A DNA stretch of 64,000 nt from Symbiodinium natans (GCA_905221605.1 CAJNDS010002216.1:20001-84000), one strand, 5' to 3'; positions 31,239-41,590 are shown, counted from the stretch's first letter. Numbers and translations are program-made. Notes: a model not told the origin generated them from the letters alone.

Positions 31239-31322
31239 AGCCCGCTGGGAGCTGGGGCTTCCGACTGCACGAGCTGCTCCATGCGATCCTCGACGAGAGC
31301 ATCGATCTGGTGGATTTTCGCC
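31239..31322 (-). CDS. helical internal exon between telomere-like arrays
   Basis: AKIHQIDALVEDRMEQLVQS then EAPAPSGL. Acceptor GAAGTGCAG, donor GCT|GTCTTAGGGTTTAGGG. CCCTAAA at 31187-31236 and TTTAGGG at 31333-31399 flank it. Confidence 0.78.
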
Positions 31323-32065
31323 CTGCACTTCGGGTTTAGAGTTTAGGGTTTAGGGTTTAGGGTTTAGGGTTTAGGGTTTAGGGTTAGGGTTAGGGTTTAA
31401 ATCAAGGGCCCAGGATCTGTTGCAGGGCAAGGAATTGGTTTTTGGGTTTAGGGAGCAGATTCTCTTTTGGGTCTGAGTCTGTATCTACGAGTTGTGTATG
31501 TGGGTTCTGGGGGCGCCTCGGGTTGAGGATCTACGCCAAAGAGTTCAACCCCTCAACCCGAAAACAACCTGAAGCCTCAACCCTAAACCCTTAACCCCCT
31601 CCCCCCCCCCCCTCAAGCGGCCCGTACACTCACACCGCAAAACGACTAAAGCCTAGCGTACGTAGGCGATGCATGCTTGGACGCACATATCTACGTATAT
31701 GCATATGTATTTATCCTTGTGCATATCTTTCATATGACCCTTGGGTTTAAGGTTTAGGGTTTAGGGCTGTTTTGATTGCTTCAACAACGGTTATAAGTTA
31801 TAAGTATTGCTTGTCATGTGCACTCATGACTATGGTTGCGTGTTCTTGATATCACTACAATTACTACCACTGCTGTTTCGATGTGCTGATAAAGAATGAA
31901 ACTACTATGCAAAATTATACTTCTGTGACGGGGAATGTTGTACCTGCTTTAGTGTACCGCCCACCCGCAGTCCTCAATAGCCCCCAGCAACTTGACGTCA
32001 AATGTCAAACAGGGCGCCCACACTGAATCAGGTACAACGTTCGTGCAATTTGCCTTTGTTACAAG

Positions 32066-32228
32066 GGGGTTTCCGAAATGAGGGGTACCTTGTTGGGGTC
32101 CTTATTGTACAGGAATCCTACGAACTTGGGGGTCCACATTTGCCCTAAACCCTAAACCCTAAACCCTCAACCCTAAACCCTAAACCCTAAACCCAAAACC
32201 CTAAACCCTCAAGTTCGTAAACTCCCAC
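32066..32228 (-). mobile_element. foldback element, family F4, carrying an internal telomere-like block
   Basis: GGGGTTTCCGAAATGAGGGG to CAAGTTCGTAAACTCCCAC. Nine CCCTAAA-type units (32143-32212) sit between the last interior sequence and the terminal arm. The minus-sense start GTGGGAGTTTACG is the donor of the exon at 32229. Confidence 0.8.
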
Positions 32229-32300
32229 CATAAGCTTCAGCCTCAGTTCCTTGATCTCGCGGTCCTTCTTGCGCAGCTCCTGCCAGGTGGCTTGGTAGCC
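32229..32300 (-). CDS. coiled-coil exon spliced at a foldback boundary
   Basis: Exactly 24 codons: GYQATWQELRKKDREIKELR then LKLM. Acceptor CTTATATAG, donor ATG|GTGGGAGTTTACG, which is the F4 element end. Highly charged heptads. Confidence 0.85.
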
Positions 32301-32661
32301 CTATATAAGGATTTAGGGTTTAGGATTTAGGGTTTAGGGTTTAGGGTACGGGAACCTTGAGTTTATAGGGGAACTAGGGTTTATAGCGTTTACAGGGTTG
32401 AGGGTCGAGGGTTTCGGGTTCAGGGCTGATAAGGTTCACGGTTTAGGGTCTACAGGGCTGCTGAGTCTTGGCAGGGAGCTTGAAGCTTGACACGGGGACT
32501 AAGTCTGTCTGCAGAATCAGTAAGGGTTACAGGGCTCAGGGCTTGGTAGGGTGCCACAGCTGAGGGATGCAGTAGGGCTTGGAGTTCTGTTGAGTCTGTG
32601 GACTTTTCGTACGTTGTGTTGGTAAGTGGATGGGAAGTGCCTTAAACCCTAAACCCTAAAC

Positions 32662-32750
32662 CCGGGTGGCGTTCTGTAGGTTCTGGAGGGTCCCCAGATG
32701 TACCTGGACCGCAAGTCTTCTTCCCAAACTGCAACTGCCTCGGACACTAA
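32662..32750 (-). CDS. internal exon
   Basis: LVSEAVAVWEEDLRSRYIWG then PSRTYRTPP, acceptor GAAGATTCAG, donor CGG|GTTTAGGG. Confidence 0.72.
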
Positions 32751-33114
32751 CTGAATCTTCAAAACACGTCTACATTGATGTATACATTACATCTGTTCAA
32801 CGTCTGGCCTGAACAGGTTCTAAGGAACGTAGATAGCCAACAAGGATGCCAAATTCTATGGGCATTGGGGGAGGGGGCAGCCCCCCTGTCCTGATGCCAC
32901 GGTCGTCGACTTTTCTTTACAAGACTGTTTGGCTTCGTCGAGCCGCCCCCCCCCCCCGGGCTTTAAACATGCACTTTGTGCGTGCGCATGCGCAGAAGTT
33001 GCATGTTACATGAGGCATAAGGCAAGCATGCTCGATGTCAGTGCTAGAATTAGAACGTTTCAGCAGCATGAGCGGCAAAGAGGGAAAACACAAAATCGAT
33101 GCAACTACTCAAAC

Positions 33115-33210
33115 TTGGGATGCTCGTCCTTCTGCGAACAGTCCTTAATAGGGACTTTCGTGCCCTATTATAGTCCCTACTCAGGACTGTTAGCATAAGG
33201 GGAACATCCT
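33115..33210. mobile_element. foldback element, family F1
   Basis: TTGGGATGCTCGTCCTTCTG to GCATAAGGGGAACATCC; inner CAGTCCTTAATAGGGAC pairs with GTCCCTACTCAGGACTG. Confidence 0.82.
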
Positions 33211-33282
33211 AAACCCTAGACCCTAAAACCCTAAACCCTCAAAACCCTAAACCCTAAAACCCTTAACCCTAAAACCCTTAAC

Positions 33283-33367
33283 AATTAAAATGCCCCAAGC
33301 CCCGCGAGGGCTTTCCGGGCGCCTCTTGTTCGGTGCCGAAGCGCTTCCGAAGCTCCTTGATGGACAC
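33283..33367 (-). CDS. internal exon, charged
   Basis: VSIKELRKRFGTEQEAPGKP then SRGLGHFN. Acceptor CCCTAAACCCAG, donor ATT|GTTAAGGG, a variant of GTTAGGG. Both splice signals are telomere-like. Confidence 0.8.
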
Positions 33368-33537
33368 CTGGGTTTAGGGTTCAGGGTTTAGGATTTAATT
33401 TGGGGTTTGGGGTACAGGTTGATAGGGTGGAGGAGTTCAACAACTGAGCAAGAAGCGTCTTAGGGGGATGGTTTGGGCAAAGAGCGTGTAAGATTTCGGG
33501 GCGTTTCAGGTTTTTGAGGTTGAGGGGTTATGTGGCT

Positions 33538-33640
33538 TAGGGTTTAGGGTTTTAGGGTTTTAGGGTTTAGGGTTTAGGGGTTTAGGGTTTAGGGTTTAGG
33601 GTTTAGGGTTTAGGGTTTAGGGGTTTAGGGGTTTAGGGTT
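33538..33640. repeat. TTTAGGG/TTTAGGGG array
   Basis: About twelve units with three 8-mer variants. Confidence 0.93.
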
Positions 33641-33720
33641 GAGTGGTTGGGGTTCGCAGGGCCGCATGGTTTGGGGCGAGGCTGCAGAATGTGGAGTCTT
33701 TAGCTTCAAAGACTGACTAG

Positions 33721-33830
33721 GCTGCCCAGTAACCAAGGCTGAAAAAGGGTGCCCTTTTTTGCTTACAGGGGTTTATAATGGAACCTAAACCCCCCCAAAA
33801 AGGGAATAAGGGTAGTACTGGGCATCCTAG
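33721..33830. mobile_element. foldback element, family F3 (diverged)
   Basis: GCCCAGTAACCAAGG end with inner AAAGGGTGCCC and AAAGGGAATAAGGGTAGTACTGGGC. Confidence 0.6.
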
Positions 33831-33887
33831 CTGACCCTAGATCCCACAACGCCTTCCAACGGGTACTCTTTTCCCCCAATTTGGGGG

Positions 33888-33999
33888 GGTTTACGAAATT
33901 GGGGGGTACCTTAGTGGGATCCTTACAAAATGGGGTCCCACTACTTTGGTTCAAACTTGGGGTCCCTTGCTACCGTAAACCCCCCAATTTCAAAAACCT
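33888..33999. mobile_element. foldback element, family F4
   Basis: GGGGTTTACGAAATTGGGGG to TACCGTAAACCCCCCAATTT with inner GGGATCC and GGGGTCCC arms. Confidence 0.82.
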
Positions 34000-34243
34000 T
34001 GATAGGAATCTGATTTCTTGAACCAGAACCTGCTCATTCAGCGTCCCGTGCAATGCGGGTTTTCAAAATCGGGGAACAGGGATTACTAGGGCGTGGGGTT
34101 CAGGCTTGTGAGTGTTGAGGGTACGTTTAGGGATGTGGAATGGGTGCCTGAAGCCGTCCTTTCTACAACCATCGCAAGCCAACACGTGTAGCAACCCTAA
34201 ACCCTTCAGGCCCTCTTGCGTACTGTAAACTACAAGGAATACT

Positions 34244-34350
34244 AGACCCAAGACTAACCCAGGAATACAAAAAAGTGCCCTTTTTGGGCCTAAGCCCTAG
34301 AAGAAGGGAATAAGGGCCTACTCTGGGCCATAGAATACACCATAATCGCC
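34244..34350. mobile_element. foldback element, family F3
   Basis: TACTAGACCCAAGACTAACC to GGCCTACTCTGGGCCATAG, interior AAGTGCCCTTTTTGGGC. Confidence 0.65.
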
Positions 34351-34611
34351 TCCAATTTCACTCAAGCTCCGCGGAATCCTTGGCCCTTAGTCCTAGGAGA
34401 CCTGAGGCGTGGAATTAGGGCTTTGGGGTTTTAGGGTTTAGGGCTTCAGAGTTCAAAGCCCTACGTCTGAGATTCCAGCCATGTCTTGGTACGCCTGAGG
34501 CATGAACCTCAAACCAAGAATCACGACATGACCCTAAACCCCAAACCCCAAACCCCAAACCCCAAACCCTAAACCCTAAACCCTAAACCCTAAACCCTAA
34601 ACCCTAAACCT

Positions 34612-34712
34612 TCGGGATGCTCCCCTTTATACTCACAGTCCTTCATCGGGATTACAACAGGGGTACGACAACCTCTACTAAGGAATGTTATAGTCTAAGG
34701 GGAACATCCCAA
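34612..34712. mobile_element. foldback element, family F1
   Basis: CGGGATGCTCCCCTTTATAC to CTAAGGGGAACATCCCAA; directly abuts a CCCTAAA array at 34564-34610. Confidence 0.82.
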
Positions 34713-35151
34713 CTTACCCAAACCCAAACGTTCTAGGGTTCAAGGGTTTCGGGAAGTTCTCCGAAGAAGCTTGACTTGTAAACCCTAGACCCTAGACCCT
34801 AGACCCTAGACCCTAAACCCTCAAGCAGAACACAGGTCTTCAGGAATCCTAAGCCCAAGCGGATCCTTGCGGTGCGGTGTGTGGGTTTTCAACATCACGC
34901 GAGACTTCGAATATAGAGCCACCTCTAGGAGGTTCATGGGTACGTATAACCCCCACTTATAACTGCACCTATCAGCTGCTTAGAGGACTTAGGGGGCTTA
35001 CACTACCCTAAACCCTAAACCCTAAATCCTAAGCCCTAAACCCTTAAAGCCTAATGTACAGACATAGTTGGGGTTGTTGAGGTGTCCATGAACCTCCAAG
35101 CTGATTTGAAGGCGTGTCTGGGAGGGCTTAGGCTTTAGTTTGGGATTTGCA

Positions 35152-35236
35152 AAGGGTTTAGGGTTTAGGGTTTAGGGTTTAGGGTTTAGGGTTTAGGGTT
35201 TAGGGTTTAGGGTTTAGGGTTTAGGGTTTAGGGTTT
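35152..35236. repeat. TTTAGGG array, about 12 units
   Basis: Next to it the minus strand reads RHGFRKK before GTCGTG (about 35262-35285), a possible micro-exon. Confidence 0.95.
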
Positions 35237-35611
35237 GGGGCATCTCGTCCAACACGACCTTCTTGCGGAAGCCGTGTCTCTGATCAGGCTAGAAACAGCA
35301 TCCAAAAAAGGCTGGGGCAACGAAACCGTAGAACTTAACCGAACTTGAAGAAAACACAGTCACAACACGTATCGCAAACCCCAGCTTTCTACAGAAAGAG
35401 CCTTTACCCAAAGGCTCCTGCGCAGGGGTAGTATACCAGAGCCCCCCACATCTAAACCCTAAACCCTAAACCGTAAACTGTAAACCCTAAGCCCAAAAAG
35501 GAACACCCTAAACCTTAAACCCTAAACCCTAAACTACATTGGAGCCTTTTACTCTGAACCCCCGTTCAGACCGACCCGAGAAGGCATCAAACCGGCCAAG
35601 GGGGTTTGGGG

Positions 35612-35718
35612 TTTAGGGTTTAGGGTTTAGGACTAGGGTTCAGGGTTCAGGGTTCAGGGTTCAGGGTTCAGGGTTCAGGGTTCAGGGTTTAGGGTTTAGG
35701 GTTTAGGGTTTAGGGTTG
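35612..35718. repeat. TTTAGGG and TTCAGGG array
   Basis: Seven consecutive TTCAGGG units embedded between TTTAGGG units, showing local spread of one variant. Confidence 0.95.
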
Positions 35719-35773
35719 ACAAGGGTTTAGGGCGCCTGGTGCACCTTATCAAGCCCCTGGAGCGTTCTCAAAG

Positions 35774-35885
35774 CTATCGAGGCTTCAGCCAATACTTCTC
35801 GTGCTCCTCCAGCGGCTCTCGTCCGTAGCGCAGGGAGAAGAGCTCCTTGTGTCTTGGCAGCCCCAAGTAATTTTCACAAGGGCAC
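35774..35885 (-). CDS. exon directly downstream of an F1 foldback, with in-frame stop
   Basis: CPCENYLGLPRHKELFSLRY then GREPLEEHEKYWLKPR and TAG. The acceptor GAACATCCCAAG is the terminal arm of the F1 element. Either a 3' terminal exon or an exon with a cryptic donor before TAG. Confidence 0.75.
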
Positions 35886-36075
35886 CTTGGGATGTTCACC
35901 CTTATACTTACAGGCCTTAATGGGATTATAATGTGGGATACGATAATCCCTATTCAGGACTGTTAGTATAAGGGGGAACATCCCAAGAAGGGTACCCTTG
36001 TTTGGGTTTGTTTCTTTGTAAGGGAACCTTGAACCAACAAAAAGTGGAGAAGTGTACCACTGGGCTACTAAGGTG
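35886..36075 (-). mobile_element. two foldback elements in one intron (F1 beside F3)
   Basis: F1 at 35886-35987 (GGGATGTTCACCCTTATAC to AGGGGGAACATCCCAAG) is immediately followed by F3 (AGGGTACCCTTGTTTGGG to GTACCACTGGGCTACTAAG). The minus-sense order is F3 start GTAGCCC, then F1 end CCCAAG|exon. Confidence 0.85.
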
Positions 36076-36094
36076 TGCCGGGGTCATCTTCGAC

Positions 36095-36182
36095 AGGGTT
36101 TAGGGTTTAGGGTTTAGGGTTTAGGGTTTAGGGTTTAGGGTTTAGGGTTTAGGGTTTAGGGTTTAGGGTTTAGGGTTTAGGG
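36095..36182. repeat. TTTAGGG array, about 12 units
   Basis: Perfect array close to the F3 end. Confidence 0.96.
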
Positions 36183-36247
36183 CTAGCAGCTTCAAAGTAT
36201 CCCTACATGAGATCATCCCAACTTCTTAACTGAATAGCAAATGCTGC

Positions 36248-36356
36248 GGGTTTCCGAAATTAGGGGTACCTAATTGGGGTCCTTACAACAAGGGAATCCT
36301 ACTATTTGAGGGTCTATATAGTAGGGGTCCCCTAACCTATTTTCGTAAATTCCCAA
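36248..36356. mobile_element. foldback element, family F4
   Basis: CGGGTTTCCGAAATTAGGGG to TATTTTCGTAAATTCCC. Inner GGGGTCCTTACAACAAGG and GGTCTATATAGTAGGGG are the clearest in the family. Confidence 0.82.
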
Positions 36357-36453
36357 ACTCGGAAACATTTCAGATATCCCAAAGGTCATACCTAGTTTAA
36401 CCCCTTTACCTGCGCACCTGTGACTTTTTTGATGCGCAGTGCCACCAGTGTCC

Positions 36454-36735
36454 TCAAAACAGGAAAGCCCGGTAAATCCGAAATAGCTCATGAATCCTTA
36501 AACTCGAGAAGTAAGATTTAAGCTTGATCTGCAGGAGGTTGCCGAGAAACTGCTCCTTAGGAGCGATGCTATGGACTCTGGCTTTAAATCCAGCATTTAA
36601 GGCTAGGTCCTCCAGGAACCTGGTGGATGCCCGATGCTTTCTCATTGGCTTAGCACAAGGGATCCAAAACACAGGGAATACAGGCACTCCTGTCCGCGTG
36701 ATTGCCAATAGTACTCCCTCATGGTCCCTATACAT
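36454..36735 (-). CDS. 94-codon ORF, candidate exon
   Basis: Central part RTGVPVFPVFWIPCAKPMRK, HRASTRFLEDLALNAGFKAR, VHSIAPKEQFLGNLLQIKLK reads as protein, but base composition is AT-richer than other exons and the opposite strand is also open. Possibly a transferred or mobile-element piece. Confidence 0.42.
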   Translation of the reverse strand: MYRDHEGVLLAITRTGVPVFPVFWIPCAKPMRKHRASTRFLEDLALNAGFKARVHSIAPKEQFLGNLLQIKLKSYFSSLRIHELFRIYRAFLF

Positions 36736-36829
36736 TTCTACTATCAGCCGTCCAAAACCTATTGAAATTCTTCAGGCTCCTTAGTACCGTGTTCCTTGCA
36801 GGCTCATGGGATGTTTACTTCGGCGTGAC

Positions 36830-36908
36830 CTCGAAAACTTCGTGAGGGCTCGCACGCCTTGTAGTAGTCGGACCTGCAGACACGCAGAGTCGTGGTGAGG
36901 TTGTCCAC
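36830..36908 (-). CDS. internal exon
   Basis: VDNLTTTLRVCRSDYYKACE then PSRSF, acceptor CACTTGGCAG, donor GAG|GTCACG. Clear codon bias. Confidence 0.78.
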
Positions 36909-37435
36909 CTGCCAAGTGAAGGGCTGACAGGTCGGGGAGCCAAGTATGAAGTGTGGGGCTTTATAGGTTCTTTCCGGGTTTTGAGTGTCCCAGGGTCCCT
37001 AAACCCTAAACCCCAAACCCCAAACCCTAAACCCGAAACCCTAAACCCTAAACCCTCTTTTAAGAGGATTTTAAGGGCTTTTAGGGTCTTAGGTTCTCAG
37101 GATCCAACCACACCACTCCAAGAGACTGAACTCTAAAAAGCCTAAGCCCCTAAATCCCGACCCCTTCGAAACCTGTTAAGAACCCCCACCCCTCCTCAAA
37201 TCCCTTCATTTAAGGCTCAGGGTTTAGGGTTTAGGGTTTAGAGAACCCCTTTGACAAAAAAAAACACCAAAACCCCTAAACTCTCACAAACAGCTGCAAG
37301 GAAGCATCATCCGCTACTTGATTGCTGCTAACCCTCAAACGTCCGAATCCCCTAAGTTCAGGGTTTTGAGGCCCCGCACCCTCTACCCTAAACGCTAAGC
37401 CCTCAACCCTCAACCCTAGACCCTAAACCCTATGA

Positions 37436-37560
37436 CAGCTCCCGGGCTTTTGGGGCGCCTTTCGGCTCAACACCGAGATGGCGCGGTTCATGGTGTTCAC
37501 GCGTGTTGCCTTGGTTGAGCTCGGTAAAGGGGCAAGAAGCTGCCGGCTCCGCCCCGGTCC
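37436..37560 (-). CDS. candidate exon
   Basis: Minus frame QLLAPLPSSTKATRVNTMNR then AISVLSRKAPQKPGSC. An overlapping frame is open too, and splice sites are not unambiguous. Confidence 0.5.
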
Positions 37561-38233
37561 CGATCAGCAGGCGCTTGAGATGAGGGTTAGGGTTTAGGGT
37601 TTAGGGCTTAGGGTTTAGGGTTTAGGGTTTAGGGTGCTGGCAGAAACCTCAAAAGGCTTCGACTGTAGGGTTGATCGGGTTCTCCACTTAAATCCCTAAA
37701 CGCTTAGAGTTTGATTGCTTCAGTTGTGCAATGCAAAGGGCCATAAACCCTAAACCCAAAACTTGAAAAATAGGGGGAGGGGGGGAAGGGCTTAGGGATT
37801 AGGGATTAGGGATTAGCGTTTAGGATTTAGGGCTTACGGTTGTAAAACCTACCTGATAAGGGTGGCACGGTGGATCCAAATAGAACAACCTGGGGAGCCC
37901 AATATCGCAATTAAGAAACACTTGACTTAGGGTTTAGGTTTTATAGGGTTTAGGGTCATAAACCTCAAGACCCTATATGGGCTTTTCCGAGAATAGGATT
38001 ATCTTTTTCTTGGCGGGGGGGGGGGGGGTCCCATAGCAAGAAAGCGAGTACTTCGATTTCGGGGAACTAGGGTACCCCTATGTTGGGAAATGCCTCTTTG
38101 AAGTAGGGTTTAATGTGCTAGTATCCCCAAAAGGACACCCAATACACACACTCACCAAGAACAGTAACATAAACCCTGTTTCATACAATCCAGGAAACAT
38201 TCCTTCGCTGCGCGTAAGAATCGAAGAGGTCCG

Positions 38234-38351
38234 CTAGCGGAGTCCCTTGCTTTGGTCACAAAGCCGTCGGACGGGGCCAACAAGATCGGAACAAAGGCAC
38301 GGTGTCCAGGAGGCCTTCTCCTGAAATACTGCTTCGAGGACTGCCTCTGTG
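38234..38351 (-). CDS. terminal exon, unknown protein
   Basis: TEAVLEAVFQEKASWTPCLC then SDLVGPVRRLCDQSKGLR and TAG. Acceptor CCCTAAGTCAG. Strong codon bias. Confidence 0.72.
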
Positions 38352-38406
38352 CTGACTTAGGGTTTTAGGGTCTAGGGTCTAGGGTTTAGGGTTTAGGGTT
38401 TAGGGT

Positions 38407-38592
38407 CTTGACGATGACTCTGTGCCCGCACTCCCATTTTGTCTGGGAAGGGAAAGTCACACACCGCAGCTCATGCTGCTGCAACCGATGCGATACTTCA
38501 TCGGCTGCCAGCTTGATCTCTGTGCTCGCTGGGGACACCATCTTCGAAGCTCGTCGTACAAAGCACTCACTTACGAGCCCAAAAACCTTGCC
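38407..38592 (-). CDS. long internal exon, unknown protein
   Basis: GKVFGLVSECFVRRASKMVS, PASTEIKLAADEVSHRLQQH, ELRCVTFPSQTKWECGHRVI, VKT. The acceptor ACGCCCAG is good. The downstream edge runs into CCCTAAA-sense repeats; GTCATC or GTCAAG are possible donors. One of the longest continuous coding stretches in the window. Confidence 0.75.
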
Positions 38593-38759
38593 CTGGGCGT
38601 TTGGGGTTTAGAAATCTAGGTCTTAGGGCTTCAAAACCCTCAGGCCTAAACCCGAAAGACTCTGATTGAGCCCTATAGGCATTCATCCCCCCAAACCTAT
38701 GACCCCCACAATTCTTGGACGGAACCCGCAAGCTTTTAGTGCAGGGGAGCAGCGGACAC

Positions 38760-38822
38760 CAAGATGCGGGGACCGCCCATACCGGGCTGCGTGTGCGCAT
38801 CAACGAAGACGATCTCTTGGAC
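38760..38822 (-). CDS. internal exon
   Basis: Exactly 21 codons: VQEIVFVDAHTQPGMGGPRI then L; acceptor TTTTGGCACAG, donor TTG|GTGTCC. Confidence 0.72.
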
Positions 38823-39176
38823 CTGTGCCAAAACCCTTGAGGATCTTAGGATGCATACTTTGAGGGTTTAGGGCTTTGGGCTTAGGATCCCTGCTTTGAG
38901 GATAGGGTTTAGGGTTTCGGGTTTAGGGTTTAGGTTTTAAGGTTGAGGGCTCAAGGTTGAGGGTGAGGGTGAGGGCGGTGTTCCTGCAAGCTACGGCTGC
39001 AATTTGAAGCAAGCTGCGAACTGCCCCAGGCCGACTCTGCCCTGGGGTTTAAGGGCTTAACTAAACGCTCAGGGCTTGAGGGCTTAATTTGGGAATGTAA
39101 ACTTAATTTGGGAATGTAAAGGTTTAGCTTGGTTTTTTGGTTTAAGAAAAATCCACTTTAAAAAGGCTTGGCTCAC

Positions 39177-39292
39177 CCCGCCTTGTCGCCATTCTCGGCG
39201 AAGTACTCCACCTCCAGGGTCGCTGGAGCTTCGTAGTCGTCCTCGCCGGTGTGTAGGAAGCAAGGGTGATCCCAAGCGGCGGCAGCCAGCAG
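39177..39292 (-). CDS. internal exon with canonical splice sites
   Basis: LLAAAAWDHPCFLHTGEDDY then EAPATLEVEYFAENGDKA. Acceptor TTGTCACTCAG, donor G|GTGAGC. The in-frame TGA lies just past the donor. Confidence 0.82.
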
Positions 39293-39764
39293 CTGAGTGA
39301 CAACAAGAAGAACAAAGATAGGGCCAATAGTAAACATGCATCATGTAATCATGTAATAGTATCTTGGTACTTGACATCATCAAGAACTTAATCACATTCG
39401 CGAGTGCAAAGTGCTTTCGTAAAGGAGGAAGTATCGACAGTTGGGGTTCACAGCTTCAAGATTTAGGATTGACTGGGCTTGAGGCATTGGACTTCCACCA
39501 CCACCCGCCATCAGCCCCCCCCGGCCCTGTCGACCTCACCCCAACCCTGCCCCCTCCCCGCCCCCCCCCCCTCCCCCCGCCCAAACCATCACCCTACATC
39601 CCAAACCAACCCTAAACCTTGACCCCCCCCCCCCCCCCAAAGCGATGGCTGAGAGCTCTCTAAACCACGCACCCCGGACCCCCCTAAGAACCAAGAAGCT
39701 ATAGCTCAACTGTTCACAGGTGCCCACAGGAAAAACATGACACCTTGTGATTCTTAAGCATGGT

Positions 39765-39875
39765 TTGGGATGCTCCCCCTTCATTATGCTTTCAGTCCTT
39801 GATAGGGGATTATAATAGGGGGGGGGACCATAATCCCCATTAAGGACTGTTAGTATAAGGGGGGGAACATCCCAA
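39765..39875. mobile_element. foldback element, family F1
   Basis: TTTGGGATGCTCCCCCTTCA to TAAGGGGGGGAACATCCCAAA; inner CAGTCCTTGATAGGGGATTA pairs with TAATCCCCATTAAGGACTG. Confidence 0.88.
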
Positions 39876-39979
39876 AGCATGGTTGTTGGAACATTCTTCG
39901 AAATAGTTGCGCTGAAAACAAACCCGCGGACGCGGCACCTCCCTGCGCTGGAAGATGTCGACAATGTTCCCGCCATTCA

Positions 39980-40268
39980 GCATAGACGGCCGCAGGCCCT
40001 GTTTCGTAGAGAAGCTGCTCGGGTCACACAAGCTGCAAGTATAGTGCATGCTGTGCGAATATCAGAGCTAAACAGGCATTTGTGCCTACGACGGTCTTCC
40101 ACAGGCTGGCTGTCCAATGCATACATCTGTCCACATGCTCGGACAGCTGTGCACCTCATGTGCAGCCGCTTGCATGCCCCCGTAACATTGCCAAGTACCG
40201 TGTGACTAAAACCAACAGTCGAAGGCCTTTCGTTGCTAGTGGCAGGGAATATGTACTCCCAATGCAAG
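39980..40268 (-). CDS. Cys-containing ORF of ~96 codons, probable exon
   Basis: Minus frame HWEYIFPATSNERPSTVGFS, HTVLGNVTGACKRLHMRCTA, VRACGQMYALDSQPVEDRRR, HKCLFSSDIRTACTILAACV. Open to TGA. Regularly spaced Cys and basic residues. No family recognised. Confidence 0.6.
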
Positions 40269-40345
40269 CTTGATTTGCAGCCTACCCAACCCTCCGTTTA
40301 GTAACAAAGCTGGCTAGGGTGTATCAGAGGATCCGTATCCGTTCT

Positions 40346-40405
40346 CTACAGGGCTAAAGCCATCAGAGCCTGGGTCACGGTATCATCGCTGATGAACGCC
40401 AAGTC
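40346..40405 (-). CDS. candidate terminal exon
   Basis: DLAFISDDTVTQALMALAL then TAG after acceptor CTTGTGTTGCAG. Phase does not match the exon at 40585-40706; joined in phase, that exon would instead continue about ten codons to a TGA. One of the two assignments is wrong. Confidence 0.5.
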   Translation of the reverse strand, partial: DLAFISDDTVTQALMALAL

Positions 40406-40584
40406 CTGCAACACAAGATGCCGCGAAACTTGCTTTGGTTGAATGGTCGGTTTCTGATCATCTCACTCCAGTGCCTAGTCCTGGCTGGAGGGCCAGTGGA
40501 TGACATGGGCTACACGCACAGCTCATTGTGTCGAGAGTGCAAGATTTGAGACATTTAGGCTTTCGAAGTGGCTTGAGGGCTTAC

Positions 40585-40706
40585 TTGCAGTACGAAGGGT
40601 GAGCATGGACCGCACGAAGGAATGGATAATCACAAGTTTCGATTTTTTCCTGCGACATTGGTTTGTTAGGGTGACCCGCGATGATCACAAGACTTTCTTC
40701 CGGATG
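40585..40706 (-). CDS. internal exon with canonical donor and no repeat in the next intron
   Basis: HPEESLVIIAGHPNKPMSQE, KIETCDYPFLRAVHAHPSYC; donor AA|GTAAGC, acceptor AAAAAGAACAAG. The following 179-nt interval to TTGCAG contains no telomere-like block. The plus ORF here is a shadow. Confidence 0.72.
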
Positions 40707-40919
40707 CTTGTTCTTTTTAAGGGTTTGAGTTCAGGGTTATATAAGGCCTTACGCAATAAGGCTTGAGGCCCTGAGGGCCTTGGGCTCCAGGAATCTTAAA
40801 GAGCTAGCGCCCTGAGAATCCAGAAAGCAAGCCCGGCCACTTCCATGTAAAGCCTTATTGAATTTCATTACGGAACGAGAGGGTTTAGGGTTTAGGGTTT
40901 AGGGTTATAGGTAGTCCAC

Positions 40920-41007
40920 GCGCCAGCCGACGCATCTTAGTAAATTTGATCCGAATTCGACGGCGGCACGGGGGGCGGGTGGCTCTCGGGGTTTCTGACT
41001 TGCGCGC
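40920..41007 (-). CDS. basic internal exon
   Basis: ARKSETPRATRPPCRRRIRI then KFTKMRRLA, acceptor CCATTGAAG, donor GC|GTGGAC. Very Arg-rich. Confidence 0.65.
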
Positions 41008-41099
41008 CTTCAATGGGGAGTGCAGAGACAGAACAACCCCTAAACCCTAAACCCTAAACCCTAAACCCTAGACCCTGAACCCTGAACCCTGAACCCTAA

Positions 41100-41395
41100 A
41101 CCTGCAACCCACATCAAAACCTATATAAGGCTCCAAACTCCCAAAACCTGAAACCCCAAGTAACCGCAACATAATCACAAACCCTCAGAATGACTCGGGT
41201 AGCCCGCAAACACCAGGGACACCCTACCTACCGGAAAACTACACCCCGGAATCCTAAACCCCTAAACCCTAAACCCTCAACCCTCACTACCCTGAACCCC
41301 AAACCCTAAAACCCCCAAACCATAACCCCTAAACCCTAAACCCTAAAACCTAAACCCTCAACCCTAAATCCTAAATCCTAAACCCTAAACCCTAC
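41100..41395. repeat. degenerate CCCTAAA-type sequence
   Basis: CCCTAAA, CCCAAAC and CCCTCAA words over 300 bp. No exon seen. Confidence 0.85.
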
Positions 41396-41413
41396 TGCTC
41401 AATTTAAAGCAAC

Positions 41414-41489
41414 CCGAGTTGGGCTCCTGGTCCCAGATCCGTCTGCCGAGTCGCTGGCCGGTGGTGAGACCCGGTGCGTCCACGACATC
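41414..41489 (-). CDS. internal exon
   Basis: DVVDAPGLTTGQRLGRRIWD then QEPNS; acceptor CGCCCGCGAG, donor CGG|GTTGCT. Confidence 0.75.
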
Positions 41490-41497
41490 CTCGCGGG

Positions 41498-41590
41498 CGG
41501 TTTAGGGTTTAGGGTTTAGGGTTTAGGGTTTAGGGTTTGGGGTTTAGGGTTTAGGGTTTAGGGTTTAGGGTTTAGGGTTTAGGGTTTAGG
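41498..41590. repeat. TTTAGGG array, about 13 units
   Basis: Directly upstream, in gene sense, of the exon at 41414. Confidence 0.96.

Noticed and set aside
40500-40766. Plus-strand 88-residue ORF
   Set aside because: The minus strand has a better exon here with donor GTAAGC and stronger codon bias.
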